From Actinobacteria bacterium OV450 (GTDB taxonomy: Bacteria > Actinomycetota > Actinomycetes > Streptomycetales > Streptomycetaceae): 64,000 nt of DNA. The stretch's first letter is position 1, and each line of letters opens with the position of its first letter. Location of the stretch: positions 48,062-112,061 of the forward strand of contig LJCW01000011.1 in assembly GCA_001298555.1 (NCBI GenBank). The letters are read 5' to 3'. Under the pieces are notes generated by a model. The model was given only the letters and a program-made list of their open reading frames with translations, searched no databases and had not been told where the DNA came from. Positions 57,262 to 64,000 of this stretch are shown here, in pieces. The translations under genes and the position numbers were made by a program.

Positions 57262-58510
57262 GCCGGCCGGCGGCCGTCGGGGCGTGCAGGAGGAGGTTCG
57301 CGGTGCCGGCCGGAACGCCGGTGAGGCGGCCCGCCACGGCGCCCCGCACCAGCGCGTCGGAGACCTCCGCGGGAGTCTTCGCGAGCCCGCCCGCCGCGAG
57401 GCCCTCGGCGAGGATCAGCGCGGCGACGCCCGCCACGTGCGGGGCGGCCATGGAGGTGCCGGAGGCGCGCGCGAGGGCGGTCGTCGAGCCCTTCCAGGCC
57501 GAGGTGACGGCCACGCCCGGTGCGACGAGGTCCACGCAGCGGCCGTGACTGGAGAACGGAGCCCACTGGTCCGCGGCGTCGGCCGCGCCGACCGTGACCG
57601 CGGCCGGCACGGCGGCGGGGGAGCCCGTGCAGGCGTCGTCGGCGGCGTTGCCCGCGGCCACGGTGAATGTGATCCCGGCGGCGACCGCCCGGGTCACGGC
57701 CGCGTCGAGGGAGTAGCTGCGGGTGCCGCCCATGCTCATGTTGGCGACGGCGGGGGTGCCCGGAGCCTTGGCGGCGTCCTTCACCATCCACTCCAGGCCG
57801 CCCAGGATGGACGTCAGGCTCGCCGACCCCTTGCAGTTGGCGACCTTGACCCCGACGAGGGCGACTCCCTTCGCGACCCCGTACGTCGCCCCGCCCAGGG
57901 TGCCCGCGACGTGCGTGCCGTGGCCGTTGCAGTCACCGGAGGTCTCCATGAACACCCCGTTGTAGCCGGTCCGGGCCCGGCCCCCGAACTCCTGGTGGGC
58001 GGTGTTGATCCCGGTGTCCACGACGTACGCGGTGACCCCCTGCGCGGTGGTGGCGTACGTGTACGAGCCGTCGAGCGGGAGCTCGCTCTGGTCGATCCGG
58101 TCCAGGGGCCAGGGCGCCGGGTTCTGCGCGTCGCTGATCCGGAACTCGGAGTCCGCCTCCACCGAGGCGACCCGGGGGTCGGCGGCGAGTGCGGCGGCGC
58201 GGGCAGCGGTGGTGCGGACGGCGAAACCGCTGACGACGGTGTCGTAGACGGCGTCGACCCGGTCACCGGCAGCCGTGGCCTCGGCGGCCAGTGCGGCGCG
58301 GGCCGGGGCGCGGGAGGAGGTGTCCTTGAGGACCACGACGTACGGGGCGATGGCGGCGGCCCGCTCGTCGGTGACGGCGGCGGCCCGGTCGGTGACGGCG
58401 GTGGCCCGGTCGGTGGCCCGGTCTGTGACGGCGAGTGCGGGTTGCGGCGGCAGGGCGGTGGCCGCCGCCAGCAGGGCGGCGGCCGGAAGCAGCGCGGTGA
58501 GTGCGGTCAT
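57248..58510 (-). CDS. Secreted subtilisin-like serine protease (S8)
   Basis: A 420-residue secreted protease. A signal peptide (ALTALLPAAALLAAATALPPQPALA) is followed by an I9-type propeptide (PYVVVLKDTSSRAPARAALA). The catalytic triad is Asp165 in VVDTGIN, His197 in GHGTHVAG and Ser353 in GTSMAAPH, with oxyanion Asn288 in AAGNAA. The proteinase K-like subgroup is suggested by SGDCNGHGTHVAGT. The leader region has a TDRA-type repeat. ATG 58510 begins the signal peptide; GTG 58570 would add a Pro-rich extension. Its nearness to the WxL pair may mean it processes surface proteins. Confidence 0.87.
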   Translation of the reverse strand: MTALTALLPAAALLAAATALPPQPALAVTDRATDRATAVTDRAAAVTDERAAAIAPYVVVLKDTSSRAPARAALAAEATAAGDRVDAVYDTVVSGFAVRTTAARAAALAADPRVASVEADSEFRISDAQNPAPWPLDRIDQSELPLDGSYTYATTAQGVTAYVVDTGINTAHQEFGGRARTGYNGVFMETSGDCNGHGTHVAGTLGGATYGVAKGVALVGVKVANCKGSASLTSILGGLEWMVKDAAKAPGTPAVANMSMGGTRSYSLDAAVTRAVAAGITFTVAAGNAADDACTGSPAAVPAAVTVGAADAADQWAPFSSHGRCVDLVAPGVAVTSAWKGSTTALARASGTSMAAPHVAGVAALILAEGLAAGGLAKTPAEVSDALVRGAVAGRLTGVPAGTANLLLHAPTAAGRQLRP

Positions 58511-58588
58511 GCGCCCGATGCTCGGCGAGCCGCGGGCCGGGCGCGCGGAGGGTGCGCCGACTGGCCGCACGACACGCCGCCGGACTGA

Positions 58589-59002
58589 TTAGCCCGACAG
58601 CGGCCAGCCGCGCATGGCGAAGACGCCCTCGTCGCGGGCTCCGGCGGAGGCGTACGTGGCCAGTGCGGCCTCGTTGTCGGTGTCGACCCCTACCCACATG
58701 CCGTAGCAGCCGCGTGCCCTGGCCTCGTCGGCGAGGGCCCGGGTCAGGGCCCGGCCGATGCCGCGGCGCCGGTAGCCCTCGTCGACGGAGAGCTCGTACA
58801 GGCACATCTCGGTGCCCTTGTCGGGGTGGCTCATCTCGACCCCGGAGACCATGCCGGCGGGGATGCCGTCGACGTAGGCGATGAGCATCAGGTGTCCCGG
58901 CGCGGCGAGGAAGCGCTCGGACCGGTCGAGCGGGGCGGGGCCGTCGAAGAGACCCTCCGCGGCCTGGAGTTCGGCGACGGTACGGGCGGCGCGGATGTCC
59001 AT
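58589..59002 (-). CDS. GNAT acetyltransferase, AAC(3)-I-like
   Basis: A 137-residue GNAT with SERFLAAPGHLMLIAYVDGIPAGMVSGVEMSHPDKGTEMCLYELSVDEGYRRRGIGRALT, in which RRRGIG is the acetyl-CoA loop. The overall pattern resembles aminoglycoside 3-N-acetyltransferase type I, but many Streptomyces proteins share it without giving resistance. No ribosome site precedes the ATG at 59002, so the message may be leaderless; GTG 59011 is an alternative. Confidence 0.75.
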   Translation of the reverse strand: MDIRAARTVAELQAAEGLFDGPAPLDRSERFLAAPGHLMLIAYVDGIPAGMVSGVEMSHPDKGTEMCLYELSVDEGYRRRGIGRALTRALADEARARGCYGMWVGVDTDNEAALATYASAGARDEGVFAMRGWPLSG

Positions 59003-59067
59003 GGCGGCCACGATAAGCGTGCACGGCCTGCGGCGACCGGGATTTCCCCCCGGCGCGGCGGGCGGGG

Positions 59068-59766
59068 TCACAGGCGCAGGGCCAGGGCCGCCGCGTAGGC
59101 CGGCGGGGCCGGGAGGTCCCTGAGGTCCCAGCCGGGGACGGGGGCCGGGCCGGGGCCCGAGCCCACGTACGGCTCGGCCAGGCCCTCGGCCAGGCCCGTG
59201 CCCGTGCCCTTGAAGTAGGCCTCCTTGCGCGACCACAGGCGGGCCAGCGCCTGCGGCCGCCGCTCCGCGGGCAGCGCGGAGAGCTCCGCGGTCTCCGCCG
59301 GATGCAGGGCGTTCAGCACGTCCGCCACCGCCGCCGCGCTCGGCAGCGCCTCCACGTCGACCCCGACCGGCACCGCTGCGAACGCGAGGTACGCCAAGTC
59401 GTCGCTGTGCGAGAGCGAGAACTGCACCGCGCCTCCCGCCACCGCCGGCCGCCCGTGCGGCTCGTCGCAGCACGGGCAGTCCTCCCGGACCAGGGAGACC
59501 TCCTGCGGGGCCACCCCGAGGTAGCCGCCGAGCAGCACCCGCAGCCCCACGTGGGAGGCGAGGTACCGGTGCCGGTCCCCGGCCCGCACCAGCCGCCCGG
59601 CCCGGTCCCGCTCGTCGGCGTCCAGGACCGGCAGCGCGTCCTCCACCCGGTGGCCGCCGACCACGTCGAGGGTGGTGTCCAGGGACCACACCGCCACGCC
59701 GGTCCCCGTCGGGGGCAGGCCGGTCCGCGGGAAGTCCTCGCCGAGTCGGTTCACGTGCGTGCTCAC
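59068..59766 (-). CDS. Sfp-type 4'-phosphopantetheinyl transferase
   Basis: A 232-residue PPTase that activates carrier proteins of polyketide, peptide or fatty acid synthases. It shows the Mg-binding VGVDVE and the WSRKEAYFKGTG motif (conserved Trp, Glu and Lys), plus the N-terminal RYLASHVGLRVLLGGYLG and the FSLSHSDD block. The length fits the Sfp class. No biosynthetic cluster is in this window, so it probably serves synthases elsewhere. It starts at 59766 and is divergent from an alpha/beta hydrolase across 77 bp. Confidence 0.87.
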   Translation of the reverse strand: MSTHVNRLGEDFPRTGLPPTGTGVAVWSLDTTLDVVGGHRVEDALPVLDADERDRAGRLVRAGDRHRYLASHVGLRVLLGGYLGVAPQEVSLVREDCPCCDEPHGRPAVAGGAVQFSLSHSDDLAYLAFAAVPVGVDVEALPSAAAVADVLNALHPAETAELSALPAERRPQALARLWSRKEAYFKGTGTGLAEGLAEPYVGSGPGPAPVPGWDLRDLPAPPAYAAALALRL

Positions 59767-59843
59767 GCCACGAGGGTAGTCGAGGCGCCCGCCGCCGCCT
59801 TGGTTACCCTCGTCCTCTCGCGCTCTCGTCGATCAAGGAGTCC

Positions 59844-60614
59844 ATGGTGCGAAGTGCCGCCGTCACGCCGGGAGATGACCGGATCCGCTGGGTGGAGCTG
59901 CCGGGGGCGGAGCCCGCCCGCGTGTACGTGCACGGGCTGGGGTCGACCTCGCCCGCCTACTTTGCCGCGAGCGCCGTCCACCCGCTGCTGGCGGGCCGCC
60001 GTTCCCTGCTGGTCGACCTGCTGGGACACGGGCACAGCGACCGGCCCGAGGACTTCCCGTACACCCTGGAGGCGCACGCCGACACCCTTGCCGCCGCCCT
60101 CGACGCGGCGGACGTCACCGGCGCCGAGGTGATCGCCCACAGCATGGGCGGAGCCGTGGCCGTCGTCCTCGCCCACCGGCACCCCCGCCTGGTGTCCCGG
60201 CTGGTCCTGGTCGACGCCAACCTGGACCCGGTACCGGTCGTCCCCCGCGTCGCCGGCAGCAGCGGGATCGCCTCCTACACCGAGGAGGAGTTCCTCGCCG
60301 GCGGCTGGGCCGAGGTGCGCGACCGCGTCGGCGCGCACTGGTGGTCCACCATGCGCCTGGCGGACCGTACGGCCCTGTACCGCAGCGCCGTTCACCTCGC
60401 AGCCGGCACCACGCCGACCATGCGCGAGCTGCTGCTGGGGCTGAAGGTCCCGCGCACCTACCTGCTGCCAGCGGCCGACGGACCCCTCGCCGGAGCGGAG
60501 GCCCTGGAGGCCGCGGGGGTGTCCGTGGTCCCCGTCCCGGACTGCGGGCACAACATCATGCTCGACAACCCGGAGGCCTTCGCCCGGGCGACCGCCGCCG
60601 CCCTCACCGCCTAG
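59844..60614 (+). CDS. Alpha/beta hydrolase
   Basis: A 256-residue cytoplasmic hydrolase. The oxyanion region is VYVHGLGSTSPAYF, the nucleophile Ser is in IAHSMGGAVAVVLA, and the catalytic His is in PDCGHNIMLDNP. A helical cap domain lies between. The substrate is unknown; small esters are usual for the group. ATG 59844 follows AAGGAG. It is divergent from the phosphopantetheinyl transferase gene. Confidence 0.85.
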   Translation: MVRSAAVTPGDDRIRWVELPGAEPARVYVHGLGSTSPAYFAASAVHPLLAGRRSLLVDLLGHGHSDRPEDFPYTLEAHADTLAAALDAADVTGAEVIAHSMGGAVAVVLAHRHPRLVSRLVLVDANLDPVPVVPRVAGSSGIASYTEEEFLAGGWAEVRDRVGAHWWSTMRLADRTALYRSAVHLAAGTTPTMRELLLGLKVPRTYLLPAADGPLAGAEALEAAGVSVVPVPDCGHNIMLDNPEAFARATAAALTA

Positions 60615-60639
60615 GACCGGGGCCGGGCCGGGCCGGGTC

Positions 60640-61164
60640 CTAGCCGCGGCTGCGGGCGTGGGCCTGCGCCGGGGCGCCGTCCGCCGTCTTCGCGCCCGGT
60701 GACGGGGTGCCGTCGGTCCAGGCGTAGACCCGCTTGCCCCGCACCGCGACCTGGTACTGGTAGTAGTCCCGGCAGTCGGGCCGCTCCTCGGCCCGGGTGC
60801 CGTGCGGCCACCACTTGGCGTCCAGCCGCCTCCCGCCCAGGTCCCTCGGCGCGCCGGTTGTGCACTGCGGGCCGTCCAGCGGGGTCGCTCCGAGCGTGAA
60901 GCGGATCAGCTTGGCCTCGCCGGTGGTGCGCGCACGTATGCGTATGTCCGTGGCGTCCTTGGGCACCCAGGACGGCAGCGTGAAGGCCGGGTTGCCGCGG
61001 GTCGGCGCGTCGGCGGTGGTCGCGAAGTGCTTGCTCTTCTCCTTGAACACCTGGTCGTTGATGGAGTCGGTCAACGGGTTGGGCGGGAGGTTGGGCAGCG
61101 CGAGGGCAGCGGCGGCGACGACTCCCACGGTGGTGGCGACGATGACGAGGGGACGGCGTTTCAT
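60640..61164 (-). CDS. Small membrane-anchored or secreted protein, unknown
   Basis: A 174-residue protein that begins MKRRPLVIVATTVGVVAAAALALPNLPP, an uncleaved or cleavable N-terminal membrane segment. The rest is extracellular, with two cysteines (GPQCTTGA and RPDCRDYYQYQVAVRGKRVYAW) that may bridge. I recognise no named domain. The start at 61164 has no clear ribosome site; a longer in-frame reading from 61251 has an Arg-rich, improbable leader. Confidence 0.65.
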   Translation of the reverse strand: MKRRPLVIVATTVGVVAAAALALPNLPPNPLTDSINDQVFKEKSKHFATTADAPTRGNPAFTLPSWVPKDATDIRIRARTTGEAKLIRFTLGATPLDGPQCTTGAPRDLGGRRLDAKWWPHGTRAEERPDCRDYYQYQVAVRGKRVYAWTDGTPSPGAKTADGAPAQAHARSRG

Positions 61165-61437
61165 GTGATCCAGTCTCGGCCGCCGGGGCCTTCCGGCGCG
61201 TCCCTCCGCAGGACGAACCCGACGTCTGCCGGAAGTCTGATACCGCCTCATACCTGAGGGCGGGTCCGGCTACGGCCACGATGTGCGACCTCCCCCTTCC
61301 CGCCCCGCCACCCGGGCCCCTGAGCGGCCGTTATAGCGGCGTTAAGGGGCGGCGATAGGACGTGCCCCGACGGTGGATCCCACGCCGTACCGGGGGTTAC
61401 CCGGCGCGGTCCCCCACCCCCGTCCCGGAGGAATGCC

Positions 61438-61947
61438 ATGCGCCGTCGTCTCGCTCCTCTCCTCGCACCGGCGGCCGCGGCCGCCGTGCTGGTCGTCGCG
61501 TCCCCCGCGTCGGCCGTCCCCGCCGACAAGCCGCAGCTCCTCGGCAGTTGGACGCAGACCAGCGCCGCCAGCCACAACGCCTGGGTCGCGGCACGCGGCG
61601 ACCAGGGCAAGTGGGCGGCGTACAAGTTCGACTGGTCGACGGACTACTGCTCCTCCTCGCCAGACAACCCCTTCGGGTTCCCCTTCCAGACGTCCTGCGC
61701 CCGCCACGACTTCGGCTACCGCAACTACAAGGCCGCAGGCGCGTTCCCGGCCAACAAGGCCCGCCTGGACGACGCCCTCTACGCGGACCTGAAGCGGGTC
61801 TGCTCCGCCTACTCGGGTGTGAAGAAGGGCTCCTGCGACAGCACGGCCTGGACCTACTACCAGGCCGTCAAGGCCTTCGGAGTCGCACCGCAGGACGTCC
61901 CGCAGGACGTCCCGCAGGACGTCGCCCACGGCGCGCCCGCAGCCTAA
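61438..61947 (+). CDS. Secreted prokaryotic phospholipase A2
   Basis: A 169-residue secreted lipase that releases fatty acids from phospholipids. The signal peptide ends at ASA (residue 26). The active-site dyad is His90-Asp91 in SCARHDFGYRNYK, and YCSSSPDNPFGFPFQ and CSAYSG...GSCDSTAW give the disulfide cysteines of the Streptomyces PLA2 family. The tail holds PQDVPQDVPQDV, encoded by three 12-bp repeats at 61888-61923. The stop codon lies inside the left arm of a long palindromic element. ATG 61438 follows GGAGG. Confidence 0.9.
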   Translation: MRRRLAPLLAPAAAAAVLVVASPASAVPADKPQLLGSWTQTSAASHNAWVAARGDQGKWAAYKFDWSTDYCSSSPDNPFGFPFQTSCARHDFGYRNYKAAGAFPANKARLDDALYADLKRVCSAYSGVKKGSCDSTAWTYYQAVKAFGVAPQDVPQDVPQDVAHGAPAA

Positions 61948-62111
61948 GGGCCGTCCCGTCATCCCCGGCGGGCGCGCGACGCCGGCTACGGCACCTCGCT
62001 GCGTTGTCGGGACGCCCGGATACGCCCAGTATGCGGGCGTCCCTCCGCCTTGCGATGCACCGCATCCGACGCCGCGCGCTGATCCACCGGGGATGACGGG
62101 ACAGCCCTTAG
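61944..62111. repeat. 168-bp palindromic (MITE-like) element
   Basis: The ends are 25-bp inverted repeats, 61944-61968 and 62087-62111, matching at 24 of 25 positions (ends CTAAGGGC...). The interior is also an imperfect palindrome, with a central stem 62010-62018 / 62034-62042. The left end supplies the stop codon of the phospholipase gene. It resembles palindromic intergenic repeats I have seen in other Streptomyces genomes. Confidence 0.82.
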
Positions 62112-62116
62112 GTCGG

Positions 62117-62184
62117 GTCGTCAAAGTCCCTTCTGGCTGGCGGGGCCTGGCACGCGCTCCGGGCGGCGACGGGAGTTCGACGAC
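62117..62184. repeat. Inverted-repeat element, copy 2
   Basis: Arms GTCGTCAAAGTCCC (62117-62130) and GGGAGTTCGACGAC (62171-62184) pair at 12 of 14 positions around a 40-base centre. The left arm and the following GGCGGGGCC are shared with 27842-27905. It abuts the 168-bp element and provides the last codons and stop of the methyltransferase gene. Confidence 0.75.
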
Positions 62185-62936
62185 AGTCTCTGGGCTCCCG
62201 GCGCCGGGGCGGGCGCCAGGTCCACCACGTAGTGCTCCTCGACCGTTCCCCCGGGGAACAGCGCGCGGAGCCGATCGCGTTCGGCGGCGAGGAACTCGCT
62301 GGTACCCGGCGCGCCGATCAGGAAGAGGGAGTGCGTCGCCAGCTTGGCGAGGTGGGCCTCGACCGGGATCCGGCGCGACCAGTGCAGCAGCCGGGTGGTG
62401 AACTCCAGGCCGCCCTGCGACCGCGGGTGGTCATTGACGTACCAGCCCGGGCCGAAACTCTTCTCGATGCGCGCCTGCTGGTCGGCGATCCACCCCACGC
62501 CGGTGTCCGGGTCGTTGGACCAGACGGCCAGCGCCCCGCCGGGCCGCAGCACGCGCAGGGCCTCGGGGACCGAGCGCGCCGGGTCGGTCCAGTGCCAGGA
62601 CTGCGCGTACGTGAGGAGGTCGAGGGAACCGGAGGCGAACGGCAGCCGGTCCCCGTCCCCGCGGACGAGGGGTACGTCCGGGTTGCGCCGACGCAGCTCC
62701 GCGGCCATCCCGTCGCCCGGCTCGACGGCGACGACCCGAGCCCCACGGGCGTGCAGCAGGGCGGTCGCGATCCCGGTCCCGGCCCCCACATCGGCGACGC
62801 GCGCCCCGGCCAGCGCGAACCCGGCGAGTTCCTCCACGGCATCGAGGAGCGCGTCCGGATACGAGGGCCGGTGCTCGGCGTACCGCTGCGCCGCGGAACT
62901 GAACGACCGCGCCCGCTCCCGGGATCCGTCCGTCAT
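62121..62936 (-). CDS. Class I SAM-dependent methyltransferase
   Basis: A 271-residue methyltransferase. SAM motif I is RVADVGAGTGIATALLHARG, the acidic strand end is VVAVEPGDGM, and motif IV is SLDLLTYAQSWHWTD, the pattern of small-molecule methyltransferases of the ubiE/Tam type. The last 20 or so residues (after GAQRL) are encoded by an inverted-repeat element and probably replace the native C-terminus. ATG 62936 follows GGGAGG. The substrate is unknown. Confidence 0.8.
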   Translation of the reverse strand: MTDGSRERARSFSSAAQRYAEHRPSYPDALLDAVEELAGFALAGARVADVGAGTGIATALLHARGARVVAVEPGDGMAAELRRRNPDVPLVRGDGDRLPFASGSLDLLTYAQSWHWTDPARSVPEALRVLRPGGALAVWSNDPDTGVGWIADQQARIEKSFGPGWYVNDHPRSQGGLEFTTRLLHWSRRIPVEAHLAKLATHSLFLIGAPGTSEFLAAERDRLRALFPGGTVEEHYVVDLAPAPAPGAQRLSSNSRRRPERVPGPASQKGL

Positions 62937-63103
62937 CCCCCCATCCTCCCGCAGGCACCCCCCGAACGGCACCGAACGCGCCCCGAGTAGGTGGAGTCGC
63001 CCCGGCCCCGCCCCTCGACCAGCCCCTCACCAGGCCCCCATCAAGCCCCTGACCTGCACGAAAGCCCTCCCCGGGGGGAGGGCTGGAGGTGGGAGGTGGA
63101 GAG

Positions 63104-63141
63104 TGCCCCCGGCAGGACTCGAACCTGCGGCCAAGTGCTTA
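63104..63141 (-). pseudogene. 3' half of tRNA-Arg(CCU), interrupted by an IS element
   Basis: On the minus strand this reads TAA, then the anticodon-stem strand GCACT, variable TGGCC, T-arm GCAGG-TTCGAGT-CCTGC and acceptor CGGGGGC with discriminator A. The pieces fit standard tRNA numbering from position 36 to 73. The TTA at 63139-63141 is the probable target duplication. The 5' half should lie beyond base 64000. Confidence 0.82.
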
Positions 63142-63150
63142 GGCGCCGTT

Positions 63151-63648
63151 TCATTTGGTGAGGCGGCGGTGGCAGATGAGGGCCGCGGCTATGCCGACGA
63201 AGGCGAGGAAGTGTTCAGCCTTGCGCTCGTAGCGGCGGTGGAGCCGGCGGCAGCCGGCGAGCCAGGACACCGTCCGTTCGACGACCCATCGGTGGCGGCC
63301 GAGCCGCTGCGAGGACTCGATGCCCTTGCGTGCAATGCGGTGGCGGATCCCGCGCTTGCGCAGCCATCGGCGCAGGTGGTCGTAGTCGTAGCCCTTGTCG
63401 CCGTGCAGTTTCGCCGGCCGTCGCCTGCGGGGGCCACGCCGGGACCGGATCGGCGGGATGCCCCGCACGAGCGGCTCGAGTCCGAGGCTGTCGTGCATGT
63501 TGGCGCCGGAGATGCCGAGCGAGAGAGGCAGCCCGTTCCGGTCGGTGATCAGGTGGATTTTCGATCCCGGCTTGCCACGGTCGGTCGGATTCGGTCCCGT
63601 CAGTGGCCCCCCTTTGCGGCCCGCATGCTCACGGAGTCGATCGAGCAC
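63151..63648 (-). CDS. IS5-family transposase, second frame (DDE domain)
   Basis: A frame of 165 codons holding the catalytic half of the transposase. KIHLITDRNGLPLSLGISGANMHDS carries the second catalytic Asp region, KLHGDKGYDYDHLRRWLRKRGI the DKGYD motif, and HRWVVERTVSWLAGCRRLHRRYER the Glu-containing YREK-like segment. It lacks its own good start and is expected to be made by -1 frameshifting from the upstream frame at the A3G6 run (63607-63615). It overlaps the upstream frame by 49 bases. Confidence 0.85.
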   Translation of the reverse strand: MLDRLREHAGRKGGPLTGPNPTDRGKPGSKIHLITDRNGLPLSLGISGANMHDSLGLEPLVRGIPPIRSRRGPRRRRPAKLHGDKGYDYDHLRRWLRKRGIRHRIARKGIESSQRLGRHRWVVERTVSWLAGCRRLHRRYERKAEHFLAFVGIAAALICHRRLTK

Positions 63649-63959
63649 CGCGACCAGTCGAGCTCACCGCGGGAGCCGAGTTCGTCGAGGATGACGCGAT
63701 GGAGGCGGGCCCAGACACGGGCCCGGCTCCACTGGGCGAAGCGTCGGTAGACCGTCTGCCAGCTCGGGCCGAATACCGGCGGAAGCTGCCGCCACGTGCA
63801 GCCCGACGTCGCCACGAAGATGATCGCCGCCAGTGTCTCGCGATCCCCCGCCCTGCGCCGGCCTCCGCCCTGGGGGCGTATCACCTCTGTCGGCGGCACC
63901 ACTCGCCGGAACAACACCCACAACTCATCCGGCACCAGCCGCTCAACCAAATCCGTCAT
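63600..63959 (-). CDS. IS5-family transposase, first frame (N-terminal domain)
   Basis: A 119-residue protein with the N-terminal helix-turn-helix/DUF4096 domain: ELWVLFRRVVPP, then ETLAAIIFVATSGCTWRQLPPVFGPSWQTVYRRFAQWSRARVW. It ends with the first catalytic Asp region CSIDSVSMRAAKGGH. The ATG at 63959 is the natural start. The frame ends at 63600, just after a slippery A3G6 run, so full transposase needs a -1 shift into the second frame. Confidence 0.87.
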   Translation of the reverse strand: MTDLVERLVPDELWVLFRRVVPPTEVIRPQGGGRRRAGDRETLAAIIFVATSGCTWRQLPPVFGPSWQTVYRRFAQWSRARVWARLHRVILDELGSRGELDWSRCSIDSVSMRAAKGGH

Positions 63960-64000
63960 GCACGATTCAACGAACGATCACGCCATAAGAAACGGCGTCT

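Larger units (their letters stand above)
63142..63999 (-). mobile_element. IS5-family insertion sequence, 858 bp
   Basis: The left end GGCGCCGTTTCATTTGG and the complement of the right end GACGCCGTTTCTTATGG match at 14 of 17 positions, giving terminal inverted repeats. A TTA precedes the left end, and base 64000 is T, consistent with a 3-bp TNA-type duplication cut by the window edge. The element carries two overlapping transposase frames on the minus strand. Confidence 0.85.

Noticed and set aside
59068..59766. Phosphopantetheinyl transferase as marker of a biosynthetic gene cluster
   Set aside because: No polyketide or peptide synthase, carrier protein or tailoring set is nearby; the gene stands alone among unrelated genes.

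Overview
The window is high-GC actinobacterial chromosome and almost certainly comes from a Streptomyces. The evidence is third-position GC bias throughout, GTG and TTG starts, desferrioxamine (des) genes with perfect iron boxes, a SapA-like secreted protein, a single TTA codon (the bldA codon) in one gene, and a gene order (des - acdH/hmgL/acc - agmatinase - recD2 - citA - copA/copZ) that I remember as core synteny of S. coelicolor. It reads as chromosomal core with scattered accessory insertions, not as a plasmid, prophage or biosynthetic cluster.

Layout. 1-2513: iron acquisition, with desA (partial), desF and desE on the minus strand and two iron boxes. 2676-6577: a translationally coupled pair of dynamin-like GTPases. 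6650-13120: short-chain acyl-CoA / leucine catabolism operon (accD1-accA1-hmgL-acdH) with a divergent TetR repressor and paired operators. 13186-18448: a phosphatase-like protein, an SDR/MarR divergon, a DUF4253 protein, a TesB thioesterase and a second acyl-CoA dehydrogenase. 18627-23729: a small secreted protein, a PucR regulator, a ureohydrolase and a ThDP enzyme that may act together on arginine-derived guanidino compounds. 23981-34460: a fused heterodimer-type ABC exporter, a SapA-like protein, an S37 peptidase, a GH3 hexosaminidase, a LysR/EamA divergon and a GNAT. 34691-39251: a DUF937 protein, recD2 and citrate synthase. 39672-46653: copper efflux (copZ, copA) with a CsoR-type operator, a TetR/MMPL efflux divergon, a signal-peptidase-like protein lacking its catalytic dyad, and a 66-residue HTH protein. 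47054-54221: myo-inositol catabolism in two divergent transcription units. 54471-58510: a WxL-type cell-wall system (DUF916 protein and WxL-like protein) with a subtilase. 58589-62936: GNAT, Sfp-type phosphopantetheinyl transferase, alpha/beta hydrolase, small membrane-anchored protein, secreted phospholipase A2 and a methyltransferase. 63104-64000: an IS5-family element that has split a tRNA-Arg(CCU) gene in its anticodon loop.

How the parts connect. Iron limitation should derepress desEF and desA through the two boxes. Leucine-derived isovaleryl-CoA would pass through an acyl-CoA dehydrogenase, the AccA1/AccD1 carboxylase and HmgL to acetyl-CoA and acetoacetate, while inositol is degraded through IolG/E/D/B/C and MmsA to acetyl-CoA. 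The points most worth a second look are the dynamin pair with its in-frame TTA codon, the dyad-less signal peptidase homologue, the palindromic repeat elements that supply stop codons to neighbouring genes, and the IS insertion that inactivates a tRNA gene.
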